A stretch of DNA of 64,000 nucleotides from Sabulicella rubraurantiaca. Its GTDB lineage: Bacteria > Pseudomonadota > Alphaproteobacteria > Acetobacterales > Acetobacteraceae. The stretch covers positions 558,001-622,000 of the forward strand of contig NZ_JAFEUU010000001.1 in assembly GCF_017355885.1 (NCBI RefSeq), given 5' to 3'. A program made the translations under genes and the position numbers. The first letter of the stretch is position 1, and each line of letters begins with the position of its first letter. Positions 21,212 to 33,277 of this stretch are shown here, piece by piece. The notes below the pieces were generated by a model, which saw only the letters and a list, made by a program, of their open reading frames with translations, made no database searches and was not told the origin of the DNA.

Positions 21212-22507
21212 TTACTCCGCGGCGAGCGGAACCGTCCGCCCCTGCCGCTCAAGAATCCGTCGTTCCATCTCAGGCCGGAAGTGGCGGATGAGGCCCTGGA
21301 TCGGCCAAGCCGCCGCGTCGCCCAGGGCGCAGATCGTGTGCCCTTCGACCTGGCGCGTCACCTGCTCGAGCACGTCGATCTCCTCGATCTCCGCCTCGCC
21401 GCGCACCATCCGGTCCATCACGCGCTTCATCCAGCCCGTACCCTCGCGGCACGGCGTACACTGGCCGCAGGATTCGTGCTTGTAGAAATGGGCCAGCCGC
21501 GCAATCGCGCGCACCACGTCGGTGCTCTTGTCCATCACGATCACACCGGCCGTGCCAAGCCCCGAGCGGTGCTCGCGCAGCGCGTCGAAATCCATCAGCA
21601 CGTCGTCGCAGATGTGCTTGGGCAGCAGCGGCACCGAGGAACCGCCGGGGATGACCGCAAGCAGGTTGTCCCAGCCGCCGCGCACCCCGCCCGCATACCG
21701 GTCGATCAGCTCGCGCAGCGGGATGCTCATCTCCGCCTCGACGTTGCACGGCTTGTTCACGTGGCCGGAAATGCAGAACACCTTGGTGCCGGCATTCTTC
21801 GGACGCCCGAACCCGGCGAACCAGCCCGCGCCGCGCCGCAGGATGGTGGGCACCACGGCGATCGTCTCGACATTGTTCACCGTGGTCGGGCAGCCATAGA
21901 GCCCCACCGCCGCCGGGAAAGGCGGCTTCAGGCGCGGCATGCCCTTCTTGCCTTCGAGGCTCTCGATCAGCGCCGTTTCTTCGCCGCAGATATAGGCGCC
22001 CGCGCCGCGATGAACGTAGAGGTCGAAATCATAGCCGGAGCCGGCCGCGTTCTTGCCAAGCAGCCCGGCCTCATAGGCCTCGGCGATCGCGGCCTCCAGC
22101 ACCATGGCTTCGTTGTAGTACTCGCCGCGGATGTAGATGTAGCCGGCCACCGCGTTCATCGCGAAGCCGGCGATCAGGCAGCCCTCGATCAGCTTCTGCG
22201 GATCGTGACGGATGATGTCGCGGTCCTTGCAAGTGCCGGGCTCGGACTCGTCCGCATTGACCACCAGATAGGCCGGCCGGCCGTCGCTCTGCTTCGGCAT
22301 GAAGGACCACTTCATGCCGGTCGGGAAGCCTGCGCCGCCGCGGCCGCGGAGGCCGGAGTTCTTGACCTCCTCGATGATCCAGTCGCGGCCCTTGCCGATG
22401 AACCCGGCCGTGCCATCCCAGTCACCGCGCATCTTCGCCGCCTGGAGGTTCCAGGGCTGCGTCCCGTAGAGGTTGGTGAAGATGCGGTCCTTGTCGGAAA
22501 GCGCCAT
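21212..22507 (-). CDS. nuoF: NADH-quinone oxidoreductase subunit F
   Basis: This NADH-oxidising flavoprotein subunit holds FMN and cluster N3. It has 431 residues. The NADH/FMN glycine-rich loop [10 protein letters not shown] is at 55-64, and the FMN-site acidic segment [14 protein letters not shown] follows. Three of the four cluster cysteines are in [10 protein letters not shown] (C347, C350, C353), and the fourth is in HTICALGD. It begins 3 bases after nuoE. Confidence 0.97.
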   Translation of the reverse strand: MALSDKDRIFTNLYGTQPWNLQAAKMRGDWDGTAGFIGKGRDWIIEEVKNSGLRGRGGAGFPTGMKWSFMPKQSDGRPAYLVVNADESEPGTCKDRDIIRHDPQKLIEGCLIAGFAMNAVAGYIYIRGEYYNEAMVLEAAIAEAYEAGLLGKNAAGSGYDFDLYVHRGAGAYICGEETALIESLEGKKGMPRLKPPFPAAVGLYGCPTTVNNVETIAVVPTILRRGAGWFAGFGRPKNAGTKVFCISGHVNKPCNVEAEMSIPLRELIDRYAGGVRGGWDNLLAVIPGGSSVPLLPKHICDDVLMDFDALREHRSGLGTAGVIVMDKSTDVVRAIARLAHFYKHESCGQCTPCREGTGWMKRVMDRMVRGEAEIEEIDVLEQVTRQVEGHTICALGDAAAWPIQGLIRHFRPEMERRILERQGRTVPLAAE

Positions 22508-22510
22508 GGG

Positions 22511-23224
22511 CTACTCCTCCACACCCGTCAGCGTGTTCGGCCCACCCTCGGGGGCGCTGGTCTGACGGCCGATGACGCTGCCCGGCCGCGGGCGCTCGCC
22601 GCGCTTCAGGGCCTCGATGAGCTTCACCGTGCTGTCGTAGTCGAGATCCTCGTAATAGTCGTCATCCACCTGAAGGATCGGCGCATTCACGCAGGCGCCC
22701 AGGCACTCCACCTCGGTCAGGGTGAAGTTGCCGTCCGCGCTGGTGTCGCCATAGCCTTTCAGCCCGCCCGCATCCTTGCAGGCGCGCAGCACGTCGTCGG
22801 AGCCACGCAGCATGCAGGGCGTCGTGCCGCACACCTGCAGGTGGTACCGGCCGATCGGCTTGGTGTTGAACATGAAGTAGAAGGTTGCGACCTCGTAGAC
22901 GCGGATCGCCGGCATGCCGAGGCGCTTCGCGATCACGTCCATCGCCACGCGCGGCACCCAGGCGCTGCCAGTCTGCCGGCCCGTCTGCTTCTGAACCACA
23001 TAGAGCAGCGGGATGACGGCGCTGGCCTGCTTGCCCGCCGGATAGCGGGCGATGAACTTCTCGACCTCGCGCTCGCTCTGCTCGTCGAAGGCGAAATGCG
23101 TGGGCTGGTCGTGCTCAGCCTTGCCCTGGGCATGGGTGTGCTCGAAGCCACCGCCGGTGCCCTGGTCGCGCAGGCTGTCGGGGCCGCGTTGGGCCTGGCC
23201 CTTCTCCTCGGGACGATCAGTCAC
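22511..23224 (-). CDS. nuoE: NADH-quinone oxidoreductase subunit E
   Basis: This thioredoxin-like subunit carries the 2Fe-2S cluster N1a. The start chosen is the GTG at 23224, overlapping the nuoD stop as GTGA and giving 237 residues. The cluster cysteines are in CGTTPC and CLGAC. The first 40 or so residues are polar and histidine-rich and not conserved, and the family core begins around [19 protein letters not shown]. The longer open frame runs antisense-free through nuoD and is rejected. Confidence 0.95.
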   Translation of the reverse strand: MTDRPEEKGQAQRGPDSLRDQGTGGGFEHTHAQGKAEHDQPTHFAFDEQSEREVEKFIARYPAGKQASAVIPLLYVVQKQTGRQTGSAWVPRVAMDVIAKRLGMPAIRVYEVATFYFMFNTKPIGRYHLQVCGTTPCMLRGSDDVLRACKDAGGLKGYGDTSADGNFTLTEVECLGACVNAPILQVDDDYYEDLDYDSTVKLIEALKRGERPRPGSVIGRQTSAPEGGPNTLTGVEE

Positions 23225-24462
23225 CGGTCGATCTCCCCGAACACGATGTCCAGGGAGCCGATGATCGCCACCGCGTCCGCCAGCATGTGCCCCTTGCTGA
23301 GCGCCTCCATGGCCTGGAGATGCGCGAAGCCGGGGGCGCGGATCTTGCAGCGATACGGGCGATAGGTCCCGTCGCTGACGAGGAACACGCCGAACTCGCC
23401 CTTCGGCGCTTCGGTCACGGTGTAGGTCTGCCCGGCCGGCACGTGATACCCTTCGGTGTAGAGCTTGAAGTGATGGATCAGCGCCTCCATCGAGCGCTTC
23501 ATCTCGGAGCGCTTGGGGGGGCTGATCTTGCTGTCCGGCATCTTGATCGGGCCGGTGGGCATCTTCAGCAGGCACTGCTCGATGATGCGCAGCGACTGCC
23601 GCATCTCCTGCATGCGAACGAGGTAACGGTCGTAGCAGTCGCCATGGCGGCCAACCGGGATCTCGAAATCCACCTCGCTGTACATCTCGTAGGGCTGGCT
23701 CTTGCGCAGGTCCCATGCGACGCCCGAAGCGCGAAGATTCGGCCCGCTGAAGCCCCAGGCCATCGCCTGCTCAGCCGTCATGACGCCGATATCCACGGTG
23801 CGCTGCTTGAAGATGCGGTTCTCTGTCAGAAGCCCCTCGAGTTCGTCGAGGAAGGCCGGGAACTGCCCCGCCCAGCGCAGAATCTTCTCCGGCAGCTCGG
23901 CCGGGATGTCGCGCGAGACGCCGCCAGCGCGAAAGTAGTTGACGTGGTAGTGCGAGCCGCCCGTCATCTCGTACATCTCGAGCAGGTGCTCGCGCTGTTC
24001 GAAGCCCCACAGCGCCGGCGTGATCGCGCCGCAATCCAGCGCGTAGGTGGTCACGTTCAGCAGGTGGTTCAGGATGCGCGTGATCTCGGCGAACATGGTG
24101 CGGATCCAGCGCGCGCGGGGCGGCACCTGGTCCTCCACGTTCATCAGCTTTTCCTGGGCCAGCACGAAGCTGTGCTCCATGCACATCGGGCTGACATAGT
24201 CCAGGCGATCGAAATACGGGTTCGCCTGCAGGTAGGACTTATGCTCGATCAGCTTCTCGGTGCCACGATGCAGCAGGCCGATATGCGGGTCAGCACGCTC
24301 CACCACCTCGCCCTTCATCTCGAGGATGAGGCGCAGCACGCCGTGCGCCGCCGGATGCTGTGGGCCGAAATTGATGGTGTGACTGTCCATCTGGACGGTG
24401 CGGCGGAACTCACCCGCCTGATCGCCCGGGCCTTCGCCCAGGACGGTGGTCGTCACGCTCAT
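23221..24462 (-). CDS. nuoD: NADH-quinone oxidoreductase subunit D
   Basis: This 49-kDa subunit forms the quinone-binding pocket together with NuoB. It has 413 residues. It starts with a variable segment and then [14 protein letters not shown], which carries the quinone-site histidine pair. It is NuoD alone, not a NuoCD fusion, as expected for alphaproteobacteria. Coupling is by 4-base overlaps with nuoC and nuoE. Confidence 0.97.
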   Translation of the reverse strand: MSVTTTVLGEGPGDQAGEFRRTVQMDSHTINFGPQHPAAHGVLRLILEMKGEVVERADPHIGLLHRGTEKLIEHKSYLQANPYFDRLDYVSPMCMEHSFVLAQEKLMNVEDQVPPRARWIRTMFAEITRILNHLLNVTTYALDCGAITPALWGFEQREHLLEMYEMTGGSHYHVNYFRAGGVSRDIPAELPEKILRWAGQFPAFLDELEGLLTENRIFKQRTVDIGVMTAEQAMAWGFSGPNLRASGVAWDLRKSQPYEMYSEVDFEIPVGRHGDCYDRYLVRMQEMRQSLRIIEQCLLKMPTGPIKMPDSKISPPKRSEMKRSMEALIHHFKLYTEGYHVPAGQTYTVTEAPKGEFGVFLVSDGTYRPYRCKIRAPGFAHLQAMEALSKGHMLADAVAIIGSLDIVFGEIDR

Positions 24463-25097
24463 GGCGCCTCGCTCCCCTTCTCGGGGCCCTCGATGCGGTT
24501 CAGGTGGACCTTCTCGTCACCGGGGAGCGTGGTCATTGCCTCCCAGGGCGAGAGGAAGTCGAAGTTGCGGAAGTCCTGCGTCAGCTTCACCGGCTCATAG
24601 ACCACGCGCCCGGCCTCGGCGTCGTAGCGCACCTCGCTGAAGCCGGTCAGCGGGAAGTCTTTGCGGAGCGGATGCCCCTCGAAGCCGTAATCGGTGAGGA
24701 TGCGCCGCAGATCGGCAAGGCCAGCGAAGGTGATGCCGTACATGTCCCACGCCTCGCGCTCGAACCACGTTGCGGTAGGCCAAAGCAGCGATACGCTGGG
24801 CACAGGTTCGCGCTCGTCGGTGGCGACGATCACGCGAACCCGCTCGTTCCGCGTCAGGGACAGCAGGTTGTAGACCACGTCGAAGCGCTCGGCGCGCTCC
24901 GGCCAGTCCACGCCGCACACATCCATCAGCAGGGCGAAGTCGAGGGCCGGCGTGTCGCGCAGCAGCAGCATCAGCGCCGGCAGCGCGGCCCGCGTCGTGT
25001 GCAGCTCCAGCTCCCGGCCCCAATTGGCGCGGACGAACTCCACCGGCAGGCGGTCGCCCAGCGTGGCGCGGATGTCGTTCTCGAGCGCGTCAACCAC
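24459..25097 (-). CDS. nuoC: NADH-quinone oxidoreductase subunit C
   Basis: This 30-kDa scaffold subunit of the complex I hydrophilic arm has 212 residues when started at the GTG at 25097 ([16 protein letters not shown]), which overlaps the end of nuoB by 8 bases. The family signature [13 protein letters not shown] and the segment [17 protein letters not shown] are present. The longer frame to 25259 is an arginine/alanine-rich shadow of nuoB. Confidence 0.95.
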   Translation of the reverse strand: MVDALENDIRATLGDRLPVEFVRANWGRELELHTTRAALPALMLLLRDTPALDFALLMDVCGVDWPERAERFDVVYNLLSLTRNERVRVIVATDEREPVPSVSLLWPTATWFEREAWDMYGITFAGLADLRRILTDYGFEGHPLRKDFPLTGFSEVRYDAEAGRVVYEPVKLTQDFRNFDFLSPWEAMTTLPGDEKVHLNRIEGPEKGSEAP

Positions 25098-25635
25098 GGA
25101 GGATGGTTCCCGTCCGGCGAATCTTCCGCTGCAGCTGGAGGATGCCATAGACCAGCGCCTCCGCCGTGGGCGGGCAGCCGGGCACATAGACATCCACCGG
25201 CACGATGCGGTCGCAGCCGCGCACCACGCTGTAGCTGTAGTGGTAGTAGCCACCGCCATTGGCGCAGGAGCCCATGGAGATGACCCAGCGCGGCTCGCTC
25301 ATCTGGTCGTAGACCTTGCGCAGCGCGGGGGCCATCTTGTTGGTCAGCGTGCCGGCCACGATCATCACGTCGCTCTGACGCGGCGAGCCGCGCGGGATGA
25401 TCCCGAAGCGGTCGAGGTCGTAGCGGGCCATGTAGGCATGGATCATCGGCACGGCGCAGCAGGCCAGGCCGAAGGTCATCGGCCAGAGGCTGCCGGTGCG
25501 GGCCCAGTTCACCACCTTGTCCAGGCTGGCGACGACGAAGCCCTTGTCCTCGATCTCGCCGGTCACGGCGCGGACCACCGCGTCCTGCTCGGCGCCGGGG
25601 CCAAGCCCCTGCTTGTTCCAGGCGATCTCGTTCAT
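25090..25635 (-). CDS. nuoB: NADH-quinone oxidoreductase subunit B
   Basis: This subunit carries cluster N2, the final iron-sulfur centre before quinone. It has 181 residues. The ligands are the tandem C59-C60 in [11 protein letters not shown]124 in MGSCANGG and C154 in [11 protein letters not shown]. It starts 6 bases after nuoA. Confidence 0.97.
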   Translation of the reverse strand: MNEIAWNKQGLGPGAEQDAVVRAVTGEIEDKGFVVASLDKVVNWARTGSLWPMTFGLACCAVPMIHAYMARYDLDRFGIIPRGSPRQSDVMIVAGTLTNKMAPALRKVYDQMSEPRWVISMGSCANGGGYYHYSYSVVRGCDRIVPVDVYVPGCPPTAEALVYGILQLQRKIRRTGTILRG

Positions 25636-25641
25636 CTCGCC

Positions 25642-26010
25642 TTACTCCCAGTCCAGGGCGCCCTTGCGCCACTCATAGATGAATCCCACGGTCAGCACGC
25701 CCAGGAACCCCATCATGGACAGGAAGCCCAGCCAGCCGATGTCGCCCAGCGCGACCGCCCACGGGAAAAGGAAAGCCACCTCAAGGTCGAAAATGATGAA
25801 CAGGATGGCGACGAGGTAGAATCGCACGTCGAAGCGCCGCCGCGTGTCGTCGAAAGGCTCGAAGCCGCACTCATAGGCGGAGAGCTTCTCGGCATTCGGC
25901 TTCTGCCGCGCCAGAAGAAGGCTGCCACCCACCATGGCGAGGGCAATGCCGGCTGCGATTCCCAGAAAGACAAGAATGGGAAAATACTCGGCGAGCAGGG
26001 GCTGCGTCAT
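25642..26010 (-). CDS. nuoA: NADH-quinone oxidoreductase subunit A
   Basis: This is the first gene of the operon. It is a three-helix membrane subunit with 122 residues from the ATG at 26010 ([20 protein letters not shown]). The conserved [14 protein letters not shown] loop that contacts the quinone tunnel is present. The frame extends to 26127, but that region is basic and not conserved. An AAGG lies 7 bases before the ATG. The promoter should lie in 26011-26204; no consensus pair stands out there. Confidence 0.96.
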   Translation of the reverse strand: MTQPLLAEYFPILVFLGIAAGIALAMVGGSLLLARQKPNAEKLSAYECGFEPFDDTRRRFDVRFYLVAILFIIFDLEVAFLFPWAVALGDIGWLGFLSMMGFLGVLTVGFIYEWRKGALDWE

Positions 26011-26204
26011 GGTCCGGCCTTGCTGTCCACTTTGCCTTGGCTTGTGCTTGACTTTGGCCATGCAGCGCGCAAGCCCGCGCCCGGCCCGATGCGGCGCACC
26101 ATAGGGAAGAACCGCCCGTGCCGCCATAGGGCGACCTGGGAATTTTCCTTAGCACTGCAACAGCTTGAAGCTGGTGCCGACACGTCCTGAATGAAAGGGG
26201 AGAC

Positions 26205-26281
26205 TGGCGCGAGTGACGGGGCTCGAACCCGCGACCTCCGGCGTGACAGGCCGGCGCTCTAACCGACTGAGCTACACCCGC
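26205..26281 (-). tRNA. tRNA-Asp (GTC)
   Basis: This is a 77-nt cloverleaf on the minus strand. The acceptor GCGGGTG pairs with CACTCGC, the D-stem is GCTC, and the anticodon loop CTGTCAC gives GTC. The T-arm is GCGGG TTCGAGC CCCGT, the discriminator is G73 as required for Asp, and CCA is encoded. Confidence 0.96.
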
Positions 26282-26295
26282 GCAGCGTGGAGCGG

Positions 26296-26324
26296 CGTTT
26301 ACGGCCCCCACGCGATCCTGTCAA
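26296..26324 (-). promoter_or_regulatory. candidate sigma-70 promoter of tRNA-Asp
   Basis: On the minus strand TTGACA (26324-26319, perfect -35) is followed after 17 bases by TAAACG (26301-26296). The predicted start is about 8 bases before the mature 5' end at 26281. Confidence 0.55.
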
Positions 26325-26343
26325 CGCGGGGGGAGGAGGAAAG

Positions 26344-26419
26344 TGGTGGGCGCTGACGGGATCGAACCGCCGACATCCTGCGTGTAAAGCAGGCGCTCTC
26401 CCAGCTGAGCTAAGCGCCC
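26344..26419 (-). tRNA. tRNA-Val (TAC)
   Basis: This is a 76-nt cloverleaf on the minus strand. The acceptor GGGCGCT pairs with AGCGCCC, the D-arm is GCTCAGCTGGGAGAGC, and the anticodon loop TTTACAC gives TAC. The T-loop is GGTTCGATCC, the discriminator is A73, and CCA is encoded. Confidence 0.96.
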
Positions 26420-26429
26420 CCTGCCCCCC

Positions 26430-26457
26430 TCCATAGCCCGTCCTCCGCGCAGGACAA
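26430..26457 (-). promoter_or_regulatory. candidate promoter of tRNA-Val
   Basis: TTGTCC (26457-26452) and TATGGA (26435-26430) are separated by 16 bases. The predicted start lies a few bases before the mature 5' end at 26419. Confidence 0.4.
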
Positions 26458-26476
26458 GAGCCATGCGCCGGGAACG

Positions 26477-26502
26477 AAAAAAGCCGGCCTTTCGGCCGGC
26501 TT
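26477..26502 (-). terminator. Rho-independent terminator of the HU gene
   Basis: A perfect nine-base stem AAGCCGGCC/GGCCGGCTT with loop GAAA, read on the minus strand, is followed by a T run (TTTTTT, 26482-26477). A second hairpin, 26504-26522 (GGCCCCT/AGGGGCC), lies just before it, between the HU stop and the terminator. Confidence 0.85.
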
Positions 26503-26543
26503 CGGCCCCTACTGGAGGGGCCCGGATCCGTCAGGAACGATAC

Positions 26544-26819
26544 TCAGTTCACGGCGTCCTTCAGGCCCTTGCCGGCCTTGAAGCGGACGGTCGTGCTGGC
26601 CGGGATCTTGATCTCCTCGCCGGTACGGGGGTTGCGGCCCTTGCCAGCCTTACGCTTGCTGGTGCTGAAGGTGCCGAAGCCCACTAGGCGAACCTCGCCG
26701 CCCTTCTTGGTCAGGGCCGTGGTGATCGCATCGAACACCGCGTCCAGCACCTCGCCGGCCTTGGCCTTGGACATCTCCCCCGTCTCGGCCACAACGCTGA
26801 CCAGATCCTGCTTGTTCAT
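26544..26819 (-). CDS. HU family DNA-binding protein
   Basis: This is a 91-residue nucleoid protein that binds and bends DNA as a dimer. The start is the ATG at 26819 (MNKQDLVSVVAETGEMSKAK). The family signature GFGTFSTSKRKAGKGRNPRTGEE (a little over 20 residues; GFGTF, GRNPRTGE and the arm proline are visible) is present. The C-terminus FKAGKGLKDAVN is typical of HU-beta rather than IHF. A GAGGGGGG ribosome-binding site precedes it. The gene has its own terminator and a candidate promoter. Confidence 0.95.
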   Translation of the reverse strand: MNKQDLVSVVAETGEMSKAKAGEVLDAVFDAITTALTKKGGEVRLVGFGTFSTSKRKAGKGRNPRTGEEIKIPASTTVRFKAGKGLKDAVN

Positions 26820-26885
26820 AGGGTTGCCCCCCCTCTCTCCGCATCCTGCCGGTCGGGGACGATTCCCCGCCGGCACTGGCGGCGA

Positions 26886-26914
26886 CACTAATCGCGGCGT
26901 TTCGGCCGCGTCAA
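26886..26914 (-). promoter_or_regulatory. candidate promoter of the HU gene
   Basis: TTGACG (26914-26909) is a good -35. The -10 position at 17 bases, TTAGTG (26891-26886), is poor. It would give a leader of about 60 bases before the HU ATG. Confidence 0.35.
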
Positions 26915-26983
26915 CCGAAGCGTCGCGCCAAGACCCAGGGATTCATTGGGTTTGCGGCGAATGAACCATGCCCTGACCGCAGA

Positions 26984-27005
26984 AAGGGGGGCCGAAGCCC
27001 CCCTT
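26984..27005 (-). terminator. Rho-independent terminator after lon
   Basis: A perfect nine-base stem AAGGGGGGC/GCCCCCCTT with loop TTCG on the minus strand is followed by TTTCTG. It lies 5 bases after the lon stop. Confidence 0.8.
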
Positions 27006-27009
27006 CCCG

Positions 27010-29406
<2,397 letters not shown>

Positions 29407-29524
29407 GGGGACCTCTCTAGGGACAGTCGGCCGGGGGCAAGCCCAAAGGCGGCACAAGCCGCCCGGCCACGGGATGGATTCACCATTTGGTCTCGCGCGG
29501 CCCTGATTCCAAGGCCGCGGCGCA

Positions 29525-30781
29525 TCAGGCGGAGCTCTGCTCCGCCGGCTTCTCGTTGTAGATGAACAGCGGCTGGGCGCGGTTTTCGGCCACTTCGCGG
29601 TTCACCACGACCTCATCCACATCGGTGAGGCCCGGAAGCTCGAACATCGTGCCGAGCAGGATCTGCTCCATGATGGAACGGAGGCCTCGGGCACCCGTCT
29701 TGCGCTGGATCGCCCGCTGGGAAACCGACTTCAGCGCGTCCTCGGTGAAGGTGAGCTTGGCTCCCTCCATCTCGAACAGACGCTGATACTGCTTCAGCAG
29801 CGCGTTCTTGGGCTTCGTCAGGATCTCGATCAGCGCCCGCTCGTCCAGATCTTCGAGGGTCGCGACCACCGGCAGGCGGCCGATGAACTCGGGGATCAGG
29901 CCAAACTTCAGCAGATCCTCCGGCTCCACCTCGCGCAGCACGGTGCCGACGCGCCGCTCCTCCGGATCGCGGACCTCCGCACCGAAGCCGATGCCCGAGC
30001 CCTTACCACGCGCGCCGATGATCTTCTCAAGCCCGGCAAAGGCACCGCCGCAGATGAACAGGATGTTGGTCGTATCCACCTGCAGAAATTCCTGCTGCGG
30101 ATGCTTCCGACCGCCCTGCGGCGGGACAGAGGCGACCGTGCCTTCCATGATCTTCAGCAGCGCCTGCTGAACACCCTCGCCCGACACGTCGCGCGTGATG
30201 GAGGGGTTGTCCGACTTGCGGCTGATCTTGTCGACCTCGTCGATGTAGACGATGCCGCGCTGCGCCCGCTCCACGTTGTAATCCGCGGCCTGGAGCAGCT
30301 TGAGGATGATGTTCTCCACATCCTCGCCCACGTAGCCCGCCTCGGTCAGCGTGGTGGCGTCCGCCATGGTGAACGGCACGTCGAGGATGCGCGCGAGGGT
30401 CTGCGCAAGCAGCGTCTTGCCCGAGCCCGTGGGCCCGATGAGCATGATGTTGCTCTTCGCGATCTCAATGTCGTTGTTCTTCTGGCCCGCGGCCAGACGC
30501 TTGTAGTGATTGTGGACCGCGACGGAGAGCACCTTCTTCGCATGGTCCTGCCCGATGACGTAGTCATCGAGGACCTTGCAGATCTCCTTCGGTGTCGGCA
30601 CGCCATCGCGCGTCTTCACCATATGCGTCTTGTGCTCTTCACGGATGATGTCCATGCAGAGCTCGACGCATTCATCGCAGATGAACACCGTCGGGCCCGC
30701 GATCAGCTTGCGGACCTCGTGCTGGCTCTTCCCGCAGAAGGAGCAGTACAGGGTGTTCTTGCTATCGCCAGACTTGCTCAT
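29525..30781 (-). CDS. clpX: ATP-dependent Clp protease ATP-binding subunit ClpX
   Basis: This AAA+ unfoldase feeds substrates to ClpP. It has 418 residues from the ATG at 30781, chosen over the GTG two codons earlier because GAGGAG sits at ideal spacing. The N-terminal zinc domain uses [10 protein letters not shown]...CDECVELC. Walker A is [12 protein letters not shown], Walker B is YIDEVDKI, and the ClpP-docking loop is in the IGF-containing segment ([10 protein letters not shown]). It follows clpP, separated by 146 bases. Confidence 0.97.
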   Translation of the reverse strand: MSKSGDSKNTLYCSFCGKSQHEVRKLIAGPTVFICDECVELCMDIIREEHKTHMVKTRDGVPTPKEICKVLDDYVIGQDHAKKVLSVAVHNHYKRLAAGQKNNDIEIAKSNIMLIGPTGSGKTLLAQTLARILDVPFTMADATTLTEAGYVGEDVENIILKLLQAADYNVERAQRGIVYIDEVDKISRKSDNPSITRDVSGEGVQQALLKIMEGTVASVPPQGGRKHPQQEFLQVDTTNILFICGGAFAGLEKIIGARGKGSGIGFGAEVRDPEERRVGTVLREVEPEDLLKFGLIPEFIGRLPVVATLEDLDERALIEILTKPKNALLKQYQRLFEMEGAKLTFTEDALKSVSQRAIQRKTGARGLRSIMEQILLGTMFELPGLTDVDEVVVNREVAENRAQPLFIYNEKPAEQSSA

Positions 30782-30844
30782 GCCCACTCCTCGCTCCCTC
30801 GGCAGGCGTCAGCCCCCGCCCGGAAGGCGCGTTGGCGAATGATA

Positions 30845-30865
30845 GCCCCCCGGAACCCCCGGGGG
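30845..30865. other. GC-rich inverted repeat in the clpP-clpX gap
   Basis: An eight-base stem CCCCCCGG/CCGGGGGG with a five-base loop lies between clpP and clpX. It has no T run on either side, so it may act as an attenuating or RNA-stabilising hairpin rather than a full terminator. Confidence 0.35.
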
Positions 30866-30927
30866 GAAGCGCGCCTTCCCCGGGGCACCATCACGCCCCC
30901 CGGGGAATTGAAACGTTCCAAAGCCGG

Positions 30928-31569
30928 TTAGGTTTTCGCCGGCTCGAGAGATGCGGGCCGGGTGGTCACGACCTGATCGATCAGACCGAAGGCCAGGGCC
31001 TCCTCCGCCGACATGTAGCTGTCGCGCTCCAGCTTGGCCTCGATGGCCTCGACCGGCTGCCCCGTGTGCTTCACGTAGATCTCGTTCAGCCGCCGACGCA
31101 GGGTCAGGATCTCGCGGGCCTGGATCTCGATGTCCGTCGCCTGCCCCTGGGCGCCGCCGGAGGGCTGGTGCACCATCACGCGGGCATTAGGCAGCGCGAA
31201 GCGCTTGCCGGCGGCACCGGCGGTCAGCAGCAGGGAGCCCATGGAGGCCGCCATGCCGATGCAGACGGTCGAGACGGGCGAGCGGATGTACTGCATCGTG
31301 TCATAGATCGCGAGGCCGGCGGAAACGACGCCGCCCGGAGAATTGATGTAGAACGAAATCTCCTTGTTCGGGTTCTCGCTCTCCAGGAACAGGAGCTGGG
31401 CACAGATCAGGGAAGAAACCTGATCGTAAACCGCGCCCGTGAGGAAGATGATCCGCTCCTTCAGCAGGCGCGAATAGATGTCGTAGGCTCGCTCGCCGCG
31501 GCTGGATTGCTCCACGACCATCGGAACCAGCGAGTTGTTGTAGATTTCGACCGGATCGCGGTCCCGCAT
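30928..31569 (-). CDS. clpP: ATP-dependent Clp protease proteolytic subunit ClpP
   Basis: This is the serine peptidase barrel of the Clp system. It has 213 residues. The catalytic triad is visible as S109 in GMAASMGS, H134 in VMVHQPSGG and D183 in [11 protein letters not shown]. It lies upstream of clpX and downstream of trigger factor, the classic tig-clpP-clpX-lon order. Confidence 0.97.
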   Translation of the reverse strand: MRDRDPVEIYNNSLVPMVVEQSSRGERAYDIYSRLLKERIIFLTGAVYDQVSSLICAQLLFLESENPNKEISFYINSPGGVVSAGLAIYDTMQYIRSPVSTVCIGMAASMGSLLLTAGAAGKRFALPNARVMVHQPSGGAQGQATDIEIQAREILTLRRRLNEIYVKHTGQPVEAIEAKLERDSYMSAEEALAFGLIDQVVTTRPASLEPAKT

Positions 31570-31748
31570 GGAATGTCTTTCCCGAAAAAGTCGCCCGCCC
31601 CGGGATGGGCGCGGGCGGCGGGCCGGCCCGGCGAATCACGCCCGGCGCCCTGCCCTCCAGCCCGCATCATGTGGTGCGCCGGGGAGGCAGGAAAAGCCCC
31701 CTCCCCCACAGCCACGAAACCCGACCCTGGAGTGGCCGGGGAACGCCG

Positions 31749-33071
31749 TCAACCGCCCTGGGCGGCCTTCTGCAGCGCCTCGGGCGACATCTCCTCGTCC
31801 GTCACCTTGGCCAGCTCGAGCATGAAGTCGACCACCTTCTCCTCGAAGATCGGGGAGCGGAGGTTGTCCATGGCCTGCGGGTTCTTCTGGAAGAACTCGA
31901 AGACCTGCTTCTCCTGGCCCGGATAGCGGGCGACTTCCTGGCGCAGGGCGTTGGAAAGCTCCTCGCGCGTCACCTCGATGTTGTTGGTCCGGCCGATCTC
32001 GGCGATCAACAGGCCCAGGCGGATGCGGCGCTCGGCGATGGAGCGGTACTCCGCCTTCAGCGTCTCCTCGTCCTTGCCGACATCGTCGCCGTCCAGGCGG
32101 CCGGCCTTCATGTCGGCCTCGACGCGCTGCCAGATCTGGGCGAACTCGCCCTCCACCATGCCCTCGGGCACGGTGAAGCTGGCCTGGTCGGCCAGGGCAT
32201 CGAGCAGCTTGCGCTTCACCGCAAGGCGGGAGGCGGCGTCGTACTCGCCCTGCAGCACCTCGACGATGCGCTCGCGCAGCTTGTCGAAGCTCTCGAGGCC
32301 CATCTTCTTCGCCAGCTCGTCGTCATGGGCCGGCTTGGCATAGACCTTGAGGGCCTTCGCGGTCACGGTGAACTCGGCATCCTTGCCGGCCAATTCCGCC
32401 GCGCCGTACTCGGCCGGGAACGTCACCTTGACCACGCGTTCCTCGCCCGGGGCCAAGCCTTCCAGCTGCTCGGTGAAGCCGGGGATGAAGCCCGGACCCG
32501 CCACTTCGATGGGCATGTCGTTGGCCGAGCCGCCCTGGAACTCCTCGCCACCGATGCGGCCGACGAAGTCGCAGATCAGCACCTCGCCCTTCTGGGCGGC
32601 GCGGGCCTCCGTCTCCTCCAGCGAGGCGTTGCGGCGGCTGATGTTGTCCAGCGCCTCCTTCACCTGCTCCTCGCCCGGGGCCGCCTTGGGGCGGGTAAGG
32701 TTGATGGAGGCGAAGTCCGGCATCGGGATCTCGGGCAGGATCTCGACATCCACGCGGAACTCCAGGTCGGCACCATCATGGAAGTTGATCAGCTCGATCT
32801 TGGGCTGGAGCGCCGGGCGCAGCCCGCGCTCGGACACCACCTTGCCCGTGGCCTCCTGCACCGAGGCTTCCAGCACCTCGCCCATCACGGCCTGGCCGTA
32901 GCGGGCCTGGACCACCTTCTGCGGCACCTTGCCGGGGCGGAAGCCAGGGATCTTCATGTCCTTCGCAAGCTCGGCGAGGCGCTTGTCCTTCTGCGCGGCG
33001 ATGTCGGCGGCGGGCACCACCACCGTGTAGGCCCGCTTCAGACCCTCGTTCGCAACCTCCGTCACCTGCAT
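31749..33071 (-). CDS. tig: trigger factor
   Basis: This is a ribosome-associated chaperone and prolyl isomerase, 440 residues from the ATG at 33071 (MQVTEVANEGLKRAYTVVVP). The ribosome-binding signature GFRPGKVPQKVV is near residue 45. The FKBP-type domain lies around residues 160-245, and the C-terminal chaperone arms follow. The much longer open frame upstream runs through tRNA-Leu and into dctM and is not coding. No good ribosome-binding site is seen, which is common for this gene. Confidence 0.96.
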   Translation of the reverse strand: MQVTEVANEGLKRAYTVVVPAADIAAQKDKRLAELAKDMKIPGFRPGKVPQKVVQARYGQAVMGEVLEASVQEATGKVVSERGLRPALQPKIELINFHDGADLEFRVDVEILPEIPMPDFASINLTRPKAAPGEEQVKEALDNISRRNASLEETEARAAQKGEVLICDFVGRIGGEEFQGGSANDMPIEVAGPGFIPGFTEQLEGLAPGEERVVKVTFPAEYGAAELAGKDAEFTVTAKALKVYAKPAHDDELAKKMGLESFDKLRERIVEVLQGEYDAASRLAVKRKLLDALADQASFTVPEGMVEGEFAQIWQRVEADMKAGRLDGDDVGKDEETLKAEYRSIAERRIRLGLLIAEIGRTNNIEVTREELSNALRQEVARYPGQEKQVFEFFQKNPQAMDNLRSPIFEEKVVDFMLELAKVTDEEMSPEALQKAAQGG

Positions 33072-33109
33072 CGCGCGCAATCCATCCAATCTGTGCCGGG
33101 ACTTCCAAG

Positions 33110-33194
33110 TGGTGCGGGCGGAGGGACTTGAACCCCCACGGCTTGCGCCACTGGAACCTAAATCCAGCGTGTCTGCCAATTCCACCACGCCCGC
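33110..33194 (-). tRNA. tRNA-Leu (TAG)
   Basis: This is an 85-nt class II tRNA on the minus strand. The acceptor GCGGGCG pairs with CGCCCGC, the anticodon loop TTTAGGT gives TAG, and a long variable arm lies at GGCGCAAGCC. The T-loop is GGTTCAAGTCC, the discriminator is A73, and CCA is encoded. Confidence 0.96.
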
Positions 33195-33226
33195 GTCCGT
33201 ATCCGCGTTCCGCGTCGGAAGCCGGG

Positions 33227-33255
33227 CGTGTAGCGGAAACCCCCGGCCGCGCCAA
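33227..33255 (-). promoter_or_regulatory. candidate promoter of tRNA-Leu
   Basis: TTGGCG (33255-33250), 17 bases, then TACACG (33232-33227) on the minus strand, about 30 bases before the mature 5' end. The match is weak. Confidence 0.3.
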
Positions 33256-33277
33256 CCCAGGCTTTGCCCGATCGCTC

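Noticed and set aside
19157-23365. 1402-codon plus-strand ORF opposite nuoG, nuoF and nuoE
   Set aside because: It is an antisense shadow of three confidently identified genes in GC-rich DNA. Its protein is an arginine/histidine/alanine-rich text with no domain.
26504-26522. Second hairpin between the HU stop and its terminator
   Set aside because: No T run follows, so it is not called a terminator on its own.
29483-29513. Possible RpoH promoter upstream of lon (CTTGGAA ... CCAAAT)
   Set aside because: The -10 part departs too far from the heat-shock consensus to list as a feature.
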